A stretch of DNA of 64,000 nucleotides from JASLBX01 sp035762665 (lineage in GTDB: Bacteria > Actinomycetota > Actinomycetes > Jiangellales > Jiangellaceae): positions 13,129 to 77,128 of the forward strand of contig DASTNZ010000004.1 of NCBI GenBank assembly GCA_035762665.1, written 5' to 3'. A program made the position numbers and the translations under genes. The notes beneath the pieces were generated by a model, which was not told the origin of the DNA, made no database searches, and saw only the letters and a list, made by a program, of their open reading frames with translations. How positions within the stretch are numbered: position 1 is the first letter of the stretch; every line of letters starts with the position of its first letter. Below are positions 1 through 8,400 of this stretch, piece after piece.

Positions 1-974
1 TGGCCATCCCTGACCGCGGGTAGGCATTGCTCGAGGGTCGTCGCGACGACTCTGCCGGCGTCATGAGCCGCCGCGCCGAACTGTCCGGGCTCGCCAAGGC
101 CAGGCACCGCTCGGTTGGCAGTCGGCTCAAGCGTCGCCGGAGCGACAGCCACCGACCGGCTGGACGTCGCACCGGCTGCGGCAAGGAACGCGTCATCGAG
201 CAGATCGGCTCCGCCGATGACCCAGGAACTGAGTCCGCTTCGGACGACCGCCGTGGTGACAGCCGCCGCGAACTCTGCATCCCCAGCGACGTAGATGGCG
301 CCCGCACCAATCTCCCGAGCCATTGAGACGCCAGATGCGACGTCTCCTGGCTCGGCTGCCTCGACCTGACCTCCCACGGAACGAGCGTGCTTTGCCACTC
401 GCCCCGCTTCTGCCATTCGATCACTCTGCACAACGATAATGCTTTCGGCACCGAGCCCATCGACCGCATACCGAGCCGCTAGTGCTTCCGGGTCCTCCGC
501 GACCACCGCCATCCGGAAGTACGTCTCGTATGGGCGCTGCGGGGCTGACGGATCGGGGCCGCGAGTGTGCTCGGGCACGCCGTCGGCAGGTGAGATGAAC
601 GGGATTCCGTTGCGATCCAGGATCGGCTGAACTGCCCGAACCACGTCGTCTGACAAACCACCGATGACGGCAATCACGTCCCGGTCAGCGGCGACCTGCT
701 CGGCCACGGCTGCCGCCGCCGATCTTGTGCCCCCATCGGAAACCCGCTCAACCTCGACGTCCCAGCCCTCAGGCTCCGCGTCGGCAAGGGCCAGCTTTAC
801 TGCGGCGGCGACACCGGCGCCATCGTTGGCGTTCGCACCACTGTCCGGCACCAGGACGACGACGGTGGCAACACGCGAACCACCTTCACCTTCACCAATG
901 AGATCGCCCAGGCTGCTGCACGACGACAGCGCCACGAGGCACGCTACCGCCGCGGCGACACCCCCCTGCCGCAC
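1..974 (-). CDS. Branched-chain amino-acid-type ABC substrate-binding lipoprotein (3' end cut by window)
   Basis: I translated this stretch by hand because it runs off the left edge. It reads about 324 codons without a stop from a GTG at 974. The N-terminus has a hydrophobic segment followed by the lipobox LSSC, so it should be a lipid-anchored extracytoplasmic protein. The body has the periplasmic-binding fold type I look of the Leu/Ile/Val receptor family (ATVVVLVPDSGANAND, VIAVIGGLSDDVVRAVQPIL, GIPFISPADG). It probably binds a branched-chain amino acid or similar ligand for a LivHMGF-like importer, whose genes would lie beyond the window. It starts 4 bp after the ANTAR regulator stop, so the two form one transcription unit. 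The ribosome site is weak, which suggests translational coupling. The substrate cannot be told from sequence. Confidence 0.8.
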   Translation of the reverse strand, partial: MRQGGVAAAVACLVALSSCSSLGDLIGEGEGGSRVATVVVLVPDSGANANDGAGVAAAVKLALADAEPEGWDVEVERVSDGGTRSAAAAVAEQVAADRDVIAVIGGLSDDVVRAVQPILDRNGIPFISPADGVPEHTRGPDPSAPQRPYETYFRMAVVAEDPEALAARYAVDGLGAESIIVVQSDRMAEAGRVAKHARSVGGQVEAAEPGDVASGVSMAREIGAGAIYVAGDAEFAAAVTTAVVRSGLSSWVIGGADLLDDAFLAAAGATSSRSVAVAPATLEPTANRAVPGLGEPGQFGAAAHDAGRVVATTLEQCLPAVRDG

Positions 975-978
975 GGAG

Positions 979-1587
979 CTATGCGCTCTCGGAGGGCGCG
1001 GCCGTCTCAGCGATCACGACCTGGGCGACATCTCGCATGGTGGTTCGCTTGTCCATCGCCGCCTTCTGGATCCACCGGAACGCTTCCGGCTCGGACAGTC
1101 CGAACTTGGTCTGTAGCAGGCCCTTGGCGCGGTCGACCAGCTTGCGAGTCTCGAGTCGATCGGTGAGGTCAGCGATCTCTCGCTCCAGCTGGCTGATCTC
1201 CTCGTGCCGCGACAGTGCCATCTCGATGGCCGGCACCAGGTCGCTTTTGTTGAACGGTTTGACCAGATAGGCCATCGCACCTGCATCGCGGGCCCGCTCG
1301 ACAAGGTCCCGCTGCGAGAAGGCGGTGAGTATCAGCACCGGAGCAATGCGCTTCTCGACGATCTTCTTGGCCGCGGAAATGCCGTCGAGAACCGGCATCT
1401 TTACGTCCATGACCACCAGATCGGGCTTGAGCTGCTCGGCCTGTTCCACCGCCGCCGCACCGTCGCCGGCCTCGCCGACGACCTCGTAGCCCTCCTCGCG
1501 GAGCATCTCGACCAAATCCAGCCGGATCAAGGACTCGTCCTCGGCGACGAGCACGCGCCGGGCGGGGTTCGCGGTGGTGTCGGTCAC
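979..1587 (-). CDS. PdtaR-like ANTAR response regulator
   Basis: This 202-residue protein has a receiver domain (about residues 10-125) with acidic residues E16/D17, phospho-acceptor D61, T88 and K110. An ANTAR RNA-binding helical domain follows (about 140-195; LVDRAKGLLQTKFGLSEPEAF). ANTAR regulators of the PdtaS/PdtaR pair bind paired RNA hairpins and act by antitermination; that is family knowledge. No partner histidine kinase is in view, as is usual for PdtaR. The start is GTG; no good Shine-Dalgarno lies before it. The gene is followed 4 bp later by the amino-acid-binding lipoprotein, so it may govern uptake or be co-expressed with it. A perfect 9-bp inverted repeat lies 35 bp upstream. 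Confidence 0.9.
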   Translation of the reverse strand: MTDTTANPARRVLVAEDESLIRLDLVEMLREEGYEVVGEAGDGAAAVEQAEQLKPDLVVMDVKMPVLDGISAAKKIVEKRIAPVLILTAFSQRDLVERARDAGAMAYLVKPFNKSDLVPAIEMALSRHEEISQLEREIADLTDRLETRKLVDRAKGLLQTKFGLSEPEAFRWIQKAAMDKRTTMRDVAQVVIAETAAPSESA

Positions 1588-1596
1588 GGGGCAAGC

Positions 1597-1793
1597 CTAT
1601 CGATGTGGCAAGCGGTCAAAATGTCCGGCACATGCCGGACAGTTTGATGTGCGCCGATCGAAGTTCGGGTTCTGGCCAGTAAGCCACGTACGCACTGTTG
1701 TTCGCGGGATCCCCGTTGCCCGAGCGATCTCGGACGGGTTCAATCCGGCGGCAGCGAGCGCTCTGCCCGGGCGACTTCCTCGCGTGTGTGCAT
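1597..1793 (-). pseudogene. Frameshifted, truncated helix-turn-helix/zinc-knuckle gene
   Basis: From an ATG at 1793 the frame reads MHTREEVARAERSL and stops after 17 codons. One nucleotide off, the reading continues as AAGLNPSEIARATGIPRTT followed by VRTWLTG, then NCPACAGHFDRLP and a TAG at 1597. This is the N-terminal module of a common actinobacterial family: a helix-turn-helix and a CxxC motif, often followed by a homing-endonuclease-like domain. A single lost base near 1751 would explain the break, and the downstream domain is absent. It sits between the ANTAR regulator and the tRNA. I read it as a decayed gene; a sequencing error at 1751 is the alternative for the frameshift, but not for the truncation. 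Confidence 0.6.
1622..1641. repeat. Perfect 9-bp inverted repeat upstream of the ANTAR regulator
   Basis: TGTCCGGCA, a 2-bp spacer CA, then TGCCGGACA. It lies 35 bp upstream of the regulator's GTG and inside the CxxC-coding part of the decayed HTH gene. It could be an operator, an RNA hairpin in the leader of the ANTAR gene, or a by-product of the two Cys-Pro/Cys-Ala codon pairs. The symmetry is seen; function is not known. Confidence 0.5.
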
Positions 1794-1845
1794 CCGCGCT
1801 ACCCTTCTCTAGGTCCGAGGCGTCGTAACGACTCGGACATATGGG

Positions 1846-1919
1846 GGCCCGGTAGGCAAATCGGCAAAGCCGCCGTACTCAAAATGCGGTGTTTGTGGGT
1901 TCGAATCCCACCCGGGCTA
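1846..1919 (+). tRNA. tRNA with anticodon CAA (Leu, UUG codon), atypical short variable loop
   Basis: A full cloverleaf folds: acceptor GGCCCGG/CCGGGCT (one G-U at the end), T8, a D-arm GGC/GCC with A14, G18G19 and A21, anticodon stem CCGTA/TGCGG with loop CTCAAAA (T33, anticodon CAA at 1880-1882, A37), T-arm GTGGG-TTCGAAT-CCCAC, and discriminator A73. No CCA is encoded. The variable region is only five bases (1890-1894). Known bacterial leucine tRNAs carry a long extra arm, so this is a class-I-shaped molecule with a leucine anticodon. All invariant bases are intact, which argues against a pseudogene. A73 fits leucine identity. Confidence 0.75.
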
Positions 1920-1929
1920 CTCTGTCCGA

Positions 1930-2391
1930 TTGCTCCTTCGCGTGTCCGCCACATTAGCGGTTAGCACCGACAACCCCGCCCGATACCGCCTTCACGCTGC
2001 TCACGAGCGAGATCGACACGTGGTGGCGCCGATCGAACCGTCACCGGTCGGAGCCGGCGGCGTCCATTATTCGCTCGAGGACGACCGCCTGGTCGAGGTG
2101 TCGGACGAGGGCTCGACAGAAGTGGGCCGGGTCGTAGCCGGGCACGCCGGTGCCCGCCTCGTACTCGCCTGGCACGGCCGCCACTCGGCCGCCGCTTCAG
2201 CCGATCACACCGAGGTGGAGATCACTTTCGAGCCAGACGGCGCCGGCACACGGGTCACCGTCGAGCACCGCGGCTGGACCGGCGTGCGGACGGGCGACGC
2301 GGCGACCGCTGTCATCGGCCTGTGGTGGGGCGACCTACTCGCCGGTTACACGTACCGCGCAGATCACCGCGAGCCTGCCGGTCAGCGGTAG
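1930..2391 (+). CDS. SRPBCC/AHSA1-like protein with an internal out-of-frame segment
   Basis: The C-terminal half (GRVVAGHAGARLVLAWHG, VEITFEPDGAGTRVTVEHRG, WWGDLLAGY) is a typical SRPBCC ligand-binding fold of the AHSA1 type. The first residues (RVSATLAVSTD) also fit the family. Between them the family motif is found in another frame, 1982-2050: DTAFTLLTSEIDTWWRRSN. An extra C near 1977-1982 and a missing G near 2048-2053 would cancel each other, leaving an open gene whose middle third is scrambled. Start is uncertain: TTG at 1930 or GTG at 1942. The gene begins 10 bp after the tRNA and its end overlaps the pyk stop by 10 bp in convergent orientation. It may be a sequencing artefact or a damaged gene. 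Confidence 0.55.
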   Translation: MLLRVSATLAVSTDNPARYRLHAAHERDRHVVAPIEPSPVGAGGVHYSLEDDRLVEVSDEGSTEVGRVVAGHAGARLVLAWHGRHSAAASADHTEVEITFEPDGAGTRVTVEHRGWTGVRTGDAATAVIGLWWGDLLAGYTYRADHREPAGQR

Positions 2392-3827
2392 CCCGGAGCC
2401 ACCTGCCCCACGGCATCGCCAATCTGGTGCACCCGCATGGCGTTGGTCGAGCCCGGGATTCCGGGCGGCGACCCGGCAACGATGACCACTAGGTCACCTC
2501 GCCGGCATCGCGACATCTCGAGCAGCATCCGGTCGACCTGCAGGACCATTGCGTCGGTGTGGCTGACCTCCTGAACGAGGAAGGCTTCGATGCCCCAGCT
2601 AAGGGCCAGCTGGTTGCGCGTCGACTCTAGCGGAGTGAAGGCCAGCAGCGGGATGTGCGAGCGCAGCCGCGACATCCGCCGTGCCGAGTCGCCGGTCTGG
2701 GTGAACGCCACGAGGTACTGCGCGCCAAGGACATCCGCGACGTCGGCCGCCGCCCGGGTAATGGCGCCGCCCTTCGTCTTCGGCTTGGTGCCCAGCGGCG
2801 GGATCCGATCGAGCGCGTTGTTCTCGACCGTCTCGACAATCCGCGCCATCGTCTTGACCGCCTCGATCGGGTGGGCGCCAACGCTCGTCTCGCCCGACAG
2901 CATCACCGCATCGGTGCCGTCGAGTATCGCGTTCGCGACGTCCGACGTTTCGGCCCGAGTCGGTCGGGGATTCCCGATCATGGATTCGAGCATTTGGGTC
3001 GCGACGATGACCGGCTTTGCCCGCCGGCGCGCCAGCATCACGGCCTGCTTCTGGACGAGCGGGACGTCCCAGAGCGGAAGCTCGACGCCCAGGTCACCGC
3101 GAGCCACCATAATGCCGTCGAATGCCTCGACGATCTCTTCCAGGTTCTCGACTGCTTGCGGCTTCTCGATCTTGGCGATGACCGGCAGACGGATCCCTTC
3201 CGAGTCCATGATCTTATGGACTTCGGTGATGTCGTCGGCGGAGCGGACGAAGGACAGAGCGATCATGTCCGCACCCGTACGCAGCGCCCAACGCAGGTCC
3301 TCTACGTCCTTGTCCGACATTGCCGGTACGCTGACCGATGCACCGGGCAGATTAATGCCCTTGTGATCGGAGACCGGCCCTCCTTCAAGCACGCGGGTCA
3401 CCACGTTGCTGCCCTTGACCTCCTCGACCTCGAGAGAGAGCCGCCCGTCGTCGATCAGAACCGTGTCGCCGGGGTGCACGTCGGCCGGAAGCCCCCTGTG
3501 CGTGGTGGAGCTTCGAGTCTCATCGCCGCGCACTTCGTCTGTGGTGATGGTGAATCTGTGACCCGCCTCCAGATGGACGGCGCCATGGTCGAACTTGCCG
3601 AGTCGGATCTTCGGACCTTGCAGGTCGACGAGAACGCCGACATTGCGGCCGGCGAGGGCGGCTGCTGCCCTGACCCTGCGGTATCGCTGCACATGTTCTT
3701 CGTGGCTGCCGTGGCTGAGGTTGAACCTCGCCACGTCCATGCCGGCTTCCATCAGCTCGCGCAACCGTGTGGCCGAGTCCGTTGCCGGCCCGAGGGTGCA
3801 GACAATCTTCGCTCTTCGCACGTTCAT
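2382..3827 (-). CDS. pyk: Pyruvate kinase
   Basis: The 481-residue protein makes pyruvate and ATP from phosphoenolpyruvate and ADP, the last step of glycolysis. It starts MNVRRAKIVCTLGPATDSAT and carries the conserved MDVARFNLSHGSHEEH, the catalytic-lysine segment IAKIEKPQAVENL and the metal/ADP segment GIMVARGDLGVELP, in a TIM barrel with an inserted B domain and a C-terminal allosteric domain. Length is normal for the family. ATG at 3827 is the only start that keeps the N-terminal motif. It lies downstream of a palindromic repeat element that separates it from gltD. Its neighbourhood with the ANTAR regulator is conserved in other actinobacteria from memory. Confidence 0.97.
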   Translation of the reverse strand: MNVRRAKIVCTLGPATDSATRLRELMEAGMDVARFNLSHGSHEEHVQRYRRVRAAAALAGRNVGVLVDLQGPKIRLGKFDHGAVHLEAGHRFTITTDEVRGDETRSSTTHRGLPADVHPGDTVLIDDGRLSLEVEEVKGSNVVTRVLEGGPVSDHKGINLPGASVSVPAMSDKDVEDLRWALRTGADMIALSFVRSADDITEVHKIMDSEGIRLPVIAKIEKPQAVENLEEIVEAFDGIMVARGDLGVELPLWDVPLVQKQAVMLARRRAKPVIVATQMLESMIGNPRPTRAETSDVANAILDGTDAVMLSGETSVGAHPIEAVKTMARIVETVENNALDRIPPLGTKPKTKGGAITRAAADVADVLGAQYLVAFTQTGDSARRMSRLRSHIPLLAFTPLESTRNQLALSWGIEAFLVQEVSHTDAMVLQVDRMLLEMSRCRRGDLVVIVAGSPPGIPGSTNAMRVHQIGDAVGQVAPGYR

Positions 3828-3863
3828 TCAGTCTAGACCTCCGGCTGGAACGCAATGGGCGTC

Positions 3864-3958
3864 GATCATGCAAGTCCGGGGCGACACGCGGAATCGTCCG
3901 AATCAGCGTGACAGGTACGCCAAGGTCGTGCGGCGTGTCGCCCCGGACTTGCATGATC
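3864..3958. repeat. 95-bp palindromic element, copy 1 (26-bp perfect arms)
   Basis: Left arm 3864-3889 begins GATCATGCAAGTCCGGGGCG; right arm 3933-3958 is its exact reverse complement. The 43-bp loop starts GGAATCGTCC. A second copy with a closely similar arm and loop lies at 61483-61589. Both copies sit just after the 3' end of a gene (gltD here, panB there), so they behave like REP/MITE-type elements that may terminate transcription or protect mRNA ends. Confidence 0.85.
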
Positions 3959-3971
3959 AACGCGGGCTTGG

Positions 3972-5432
3972 TCAGACGGCGAGGGGGCGGTCGGTGGGGG
4001 CCACCGGAGCGGGTAGGCGGTCGGCGCCGGTCAGGTGACGGTCGACGGCGGCCGCGCAGGCACGCCCCTCGGCAATCGCCCACACGATCAGCGACTGACC
4101 CCGTCCTGCGTCACCGGCGACGAAGACGCCCGCGACGGATGTTTCGTAGGAGCCGTCGCGAGCGATGTTTCCGCGCTGGTCGAACTCCACCTCTAGCTGA
4201 TCGACCAGGGCCGACTGCTCCGGACCGACGAAGCCCATAGCCAGGAGTACCAACTGGGCAGGCAACTCGCGTTCGGTGCTCGGCACCGGCTCGAAGCCGC
4301 CGCCCGCGCCACGCCGTACCTCCACGAGCCGGAGCGCCCGCACATTGCCGTCCTCATCGCCGAGGAATTCTTGTGTCGAAACGGAGTAGACCCGCTCGCC
4401 GCCTTCCTCATGAGCGGACGAGGTACGGAGCATCAGTGGCCAGGTCGGCCACGGCGTTGAGTCGTGCCGGCTCACTGGAGGCTCCGGCATGATCTCCAGC
4501 TGGGTCACGGACAACGCGCCCTGCCGGTGCGCCGTCCCCAAGCAGTCCGCCCCGGTGTCGCCGCCGCCGATAATCACCACGTGCTTGCCGGCCGCCGTGA
4601 TCTGCCCGGGCACTGCTTCGCCCAGGGCGGCCCGGTTGGCCGGCGGCAGGTACTCCATGGCCTGGTGCACCCCGGCCAGATCCCGGCCCGGGATCGGCAG
4701 GTCCCGCCAGGCCGTCGCCCCGACGGCAAGCACCACCGCGTCGTACCGTTTGCGCAGCTGGTGCCCCGTGATGTCGGTGCCGACGTCCACGCCCGTGCGG
4801 AAGATCGTGCCCTCCGCCCGCATCTGCTCCAGCCGGCGGTCAAGGTGCCGCTTTTCCATCTTGAACTCCGGGATGCCATACCGCAGCAGCCCGCCGGCCC
4901 GGTCGGCTCGCTCGTAGAGGACGACGCTGTGCCCGGCCCTCGTCAGCTGCTGAGCCGCGGCCAAGCCCGCTGGCCCGGACCCGATCACGGCCACCGTTTT
5001 CTCAGACAGCCGCTCGGGTGGCTGCGGCCGGACCCAACCCTCCTCGAACGCCCGGTCGATGATGGATACCTCGACATTCTTGATCGTGACGGCGTCGTCA
5101 TTCACCGCCAGCACGCACGCCGCCTCGCACGGCGCGGGGCACAGCCGGCCGGTGAACTCAGGGAAGTTGTTCGTCGCGTGCAGACGCTCCGCCGCGACGC
5201 GCCAGTCGTCCCGCCACACCAGGTCGTTCCACTCTGGGATCAGATTGCCCAGCGGGCAGCCCTGGTGGCAGAACGGAATGCCGCAGTCCATACAGCGGCC
5301 GGCTTGTTTGGTGATGATCGGCAACAGGCCCCGGCCGATGTACACCTCGTTCCAGTCGGCCACCCGCTCGGCCACCCGACGCGTAGGTGCCCCTTTCCGC
5401 GGGGTGGTCAAGAACCCACGTGGATCAGCCAT
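3972..5432 (-). CDS. gltD: Glutamate synthase small subunit
   Basis: This 486-residue flavoprotein passes electrons from NADPH through FAD and iron-sulfur clusters to the large subunit. The N-terminal cluster domain has CMDCGIPFCHQGCPLGN and CPAPCEAAC. An FAD-binding motif VIGSGPAGLAAAQQL sits near residue 150, and an NADPH-type motif VIIGGGDTGADCLG near residue 290. A final FAD segment (GVFVAGDAGRGQSLIVWAI) follows. The ATG overlaps the gltB stop by 8 bp, so the subunits are translationally coupled. Length is standard for bacterial GltD. The cluster is probably controlled by the GlnR-type site in front of gltB. Confidence 0.97.
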   Translation of the reverse strand: MADPRGFLTTPRKGAPTRRVAERVADWNEVYIGRGLLPIITKQAGRCMDCGIPFCHQGCPLGNLIPEWNDLVWRDDWRVAAERLHATNNFPEFTGRLCPAPCEAACVLAVNDDAVTIKNVEVSIIDRAFEEGWVRPQPPERLSEKTVAVIGSGPAGLAAAQQLTRAGHSVVLYERADRAGGLLRYGIPEFKMEKRHLDRRLEQMRAEGTIFRTGVDVGTDITGHQLRKRYDAVVLAVGATAWRDLPIPGRDLAGVHQAMEYLPPANRAALGEAVPGQITAAGKHVVIIGGGDTGADCLGTAHRQGALSVTQLEIMPEPPVSRHDSTPWPTWPLMLRTSSAHEEGGERVYSVSTQEFLGDEDGNVRALRLVEVRRGAGGGFEPVPSTERELPAQLVLLAMGFVGPEQSALVDQLEVEFDQRGNIARDGSYETSVAGVFVAGDAGRGQSLIVWAIAEGRACAAAVDRHLTGADRLPAPVAPTDRPLAV

Positions 5433-8400
5433 GCGCCGCCTCCATGATCGCCTCGAGAACGTCCCGCCCGTCGCGCTCGGCGGCGGCCCTAGCGGCGAGC
5501 ACGCGTTTGTAGTCGCGCGGCATGATCTTGCTGAACCGGGCGGCGGTGGCCGGCCAGTCGGCCAGCAGCTTCGCCCCCAGCGCCGAGCCGGTCTCGTCGG
5601 CGTAGCGCTGGACGAGTCCGCGGACTGACTCCAGCTCGTTCTCGGACGGCTGCTCGATGTCGACCATCCCGAGGTTCACCCGGTGCGCGGCGAGGTCGAG
5701 GACGTACGCCTCACCGCCCGACATGCCCGCCGCCACGTTGCGGCCGGTCGGGCCAAGGATGACCACGGTGCCGCCGGTCATGTACTCGCAGGCGTGATCG
5801 CCAGTTGCTTCGACGACTGCGGTCACACCGGAGTTACGCACGCAGAACCGCTCGCCTACCGCGCCGCGGACGAACAGCTCCCCGCTCGTTGCGCCGTAAG
5901 CGGCCACGTTGCCAGCGATCACGTTGCGCTCGGCATCGAATGCCGCCGACCGGTCCGGACGGACGATCACCCGACCCCCGGACAGGCCCTTGGCTAGGTA
6001 GTCATTGGTATCTCCGTCCAGTCGCAGCGTGACGCCGCGCGGCAGGAAGGCGCCGAACGACTGGCCGGCCGACCCGATGAGCGTCAGATCGATCGTGTCC
6101 TCGGGCAGCCCGTCGCCACCGGTGCGCTTGGTGACCTCGTGCCCGAGCATGGTGCCGACCGTCCGGTTCACGTTGCGGATCGGCAGCCGGGCCCGTACCG
6201 GCGTCCCGTTCTCGAGAGCGTCCGCAGCCAGCGTGATCAGCTCGTTGTCCAGCGCCTTGACCAGCCCGTGGTCCTGTGAGACGACCTGCCGCCGCGCTGC
6301 GCCGGCCGGCAGCTCGGGTACGTGCAGGATCGGTGCCAGATCCAGGCCGGACGCCTTCCAGTGGTCGACCGCCGCACGCGTGTCCAGCATCTCCGCGTGG
6401 CCGATGGCCTCGTCCAGGCTCCTGAAGCCGATCGCCGCCAGGTACTCGCGGGCCTCCTCAGCGAGGTACTCGAAGAACGTGACGACGTGCTCCGCCTGGC
6501 CGCGGTAACGAGCCCGCAGGTCCGGGTTCTGCGTCGCGATGCCGACCGGGCAGGTGTCCAGGTGGCAGACCCGCATCATCACGCAGCCAGATACCACGAG
6601 TGGTGCGGTCGAGAAGCCGTACTCCTCGGCCCCGAGGAGGGCCGCGATGACGACGTCCCGCCCGGTCTTCAGCTGGCCGTCGACCTGCACGACGATCCGG
6701 TCGCGCAGCCCGTTGAGCAACAGTGTTTGCTGGGTTTCGGCCAGCCCGAGCTCCCACGGGCCGCCCGCGTGCTTGAGACTGGTCAGCGGTGCCGCGCCGG
6801 TCCCTCCGTCGTGGCCGGAAATCAGCACCACGTCCGCATGGGCCTTCGACACACCGGCTGCGACCGTCCCGACGCCGACCTCCGCTACGAGTTTGACGTG
6901 AACCCGCGCGGCCGGGTTGGAGTTCTTCAAATCGTGGATCAGCTGGGCGAGGTCCTCGATCGAGTAGATGTCGTGGTGCGGCGGTGGCGAGATCAGCCCC
7001 ACCCCCGGCGTCGAGTGTCGGGTTTTGGCGATCCACGGGTACACCTTGTGACCGGGCAGCTGACCGCCCTCCCCTGGCTTGGCGCCCTGGGCCATCTTGA
7101 TCTGCAGGTCAGTGGCGTAGGTCAGGTATTCGGACGTGACGCCGAATCGGCCACTGGCGACCTGCTTCACGGCGCTCCGTCGCTCGGCGTCGTGCAGCCG
7201 CTCGCGATCTTCGCCGCCTTCGCCGGTGTTGGACCTCGCGCCGAGCCGATTCATAGCGATAGCGAGGGTTTCGTGCGCCTCCTGGCTGATCGAGCCGTAC
7301 GACATCGCGCCCGTGTTGAACCGCTTGACGATCTCGGAGACCGGTTCGACCTCCTCGATGGGAACCGGCTCGCGCAGCCCCTCGGCGAACTTGAACAGGC
7401 CACGAAGCGTCATCAGCCGCTCCGCCTGCTCGTCCACCCGGCGGGTGTACTGCTTGAAGATGTCGTACCGGCCGGCGCGCGTCGAGTGCTGCAGTCGCAA
7501 GATAGCTTCGGGGTCGAAGAGGTGCGGCTCACCTTCGCGCCGCCACTGGTACTCGCCGCCGACCTCGAGCGTTCGGTGGGCCGGCGACACGCCGCCGGGC
7601 GGGTAGGCGCGCTCGTGGCGTCGCCGCACCTCCTCGGCGATCACATCCAGCCCCACGCCGCCGAGCCGGGACGTCGTGCCGGTGAAGTACTGGTCGACGA
7701 CGTCCCGGCCGAGCCCGATCGCCTCGAAGATCTGCGCGCCGGTGTAGGACGCAACCGTCGATACGCCCATCTTGCTCATCACCTTGAGCACGCCCTTGCC
7801 CAGTGCCTTGATCAGGTTCCTGACCGCCTGGTCCGGCGTAACGCCGGGTAGCATGACGCCGGTCCGGGCCAGATCCTCGACGCTCTCCATGGCCAGGTAC
7901 GGGTTGACCGCAGCCGCTCCATATCCGATGAGCAACGCGACGTGGTGAACCTCACGCACGTCTCCGGCCTCGACCACCAGGCCGACTCGGGTGCGCGTCT
8001 TCTCCCGGATCAGGTGATGGTGGACCGCACTGGTGAGCAGCAATGACGGGATCGGCGCCGACGTAGCGTCGGAGTGGCGGTCTGACAGGACGATGATCCG
8101 CGCGCCGCGTTCGATCGCCGCGGACACCTCGGCGCAGATCCCGTCGAGCCGCTTGGCCAGTTCGGTGCCGTCTCCGGACGCCGGGAAGAGTCCCCGGACG
8201 ACATGCGGGTCAAACCCCGGCAGATCTCCGTCCTGGTTGATATGGATGATCTTCGCGAGATCATCGTTGTCGATCACTGGGAACGGCAGCACGAGCTGCC
8301 GGCAACTGGGGGGCGCGGCGGCCAGCAGGTTGTACTCCGGCCCGATGGTGCCGGACAGAGACGTGACGAGCTCCTCCCGGATCGCGTCCAGTGGCGGATT

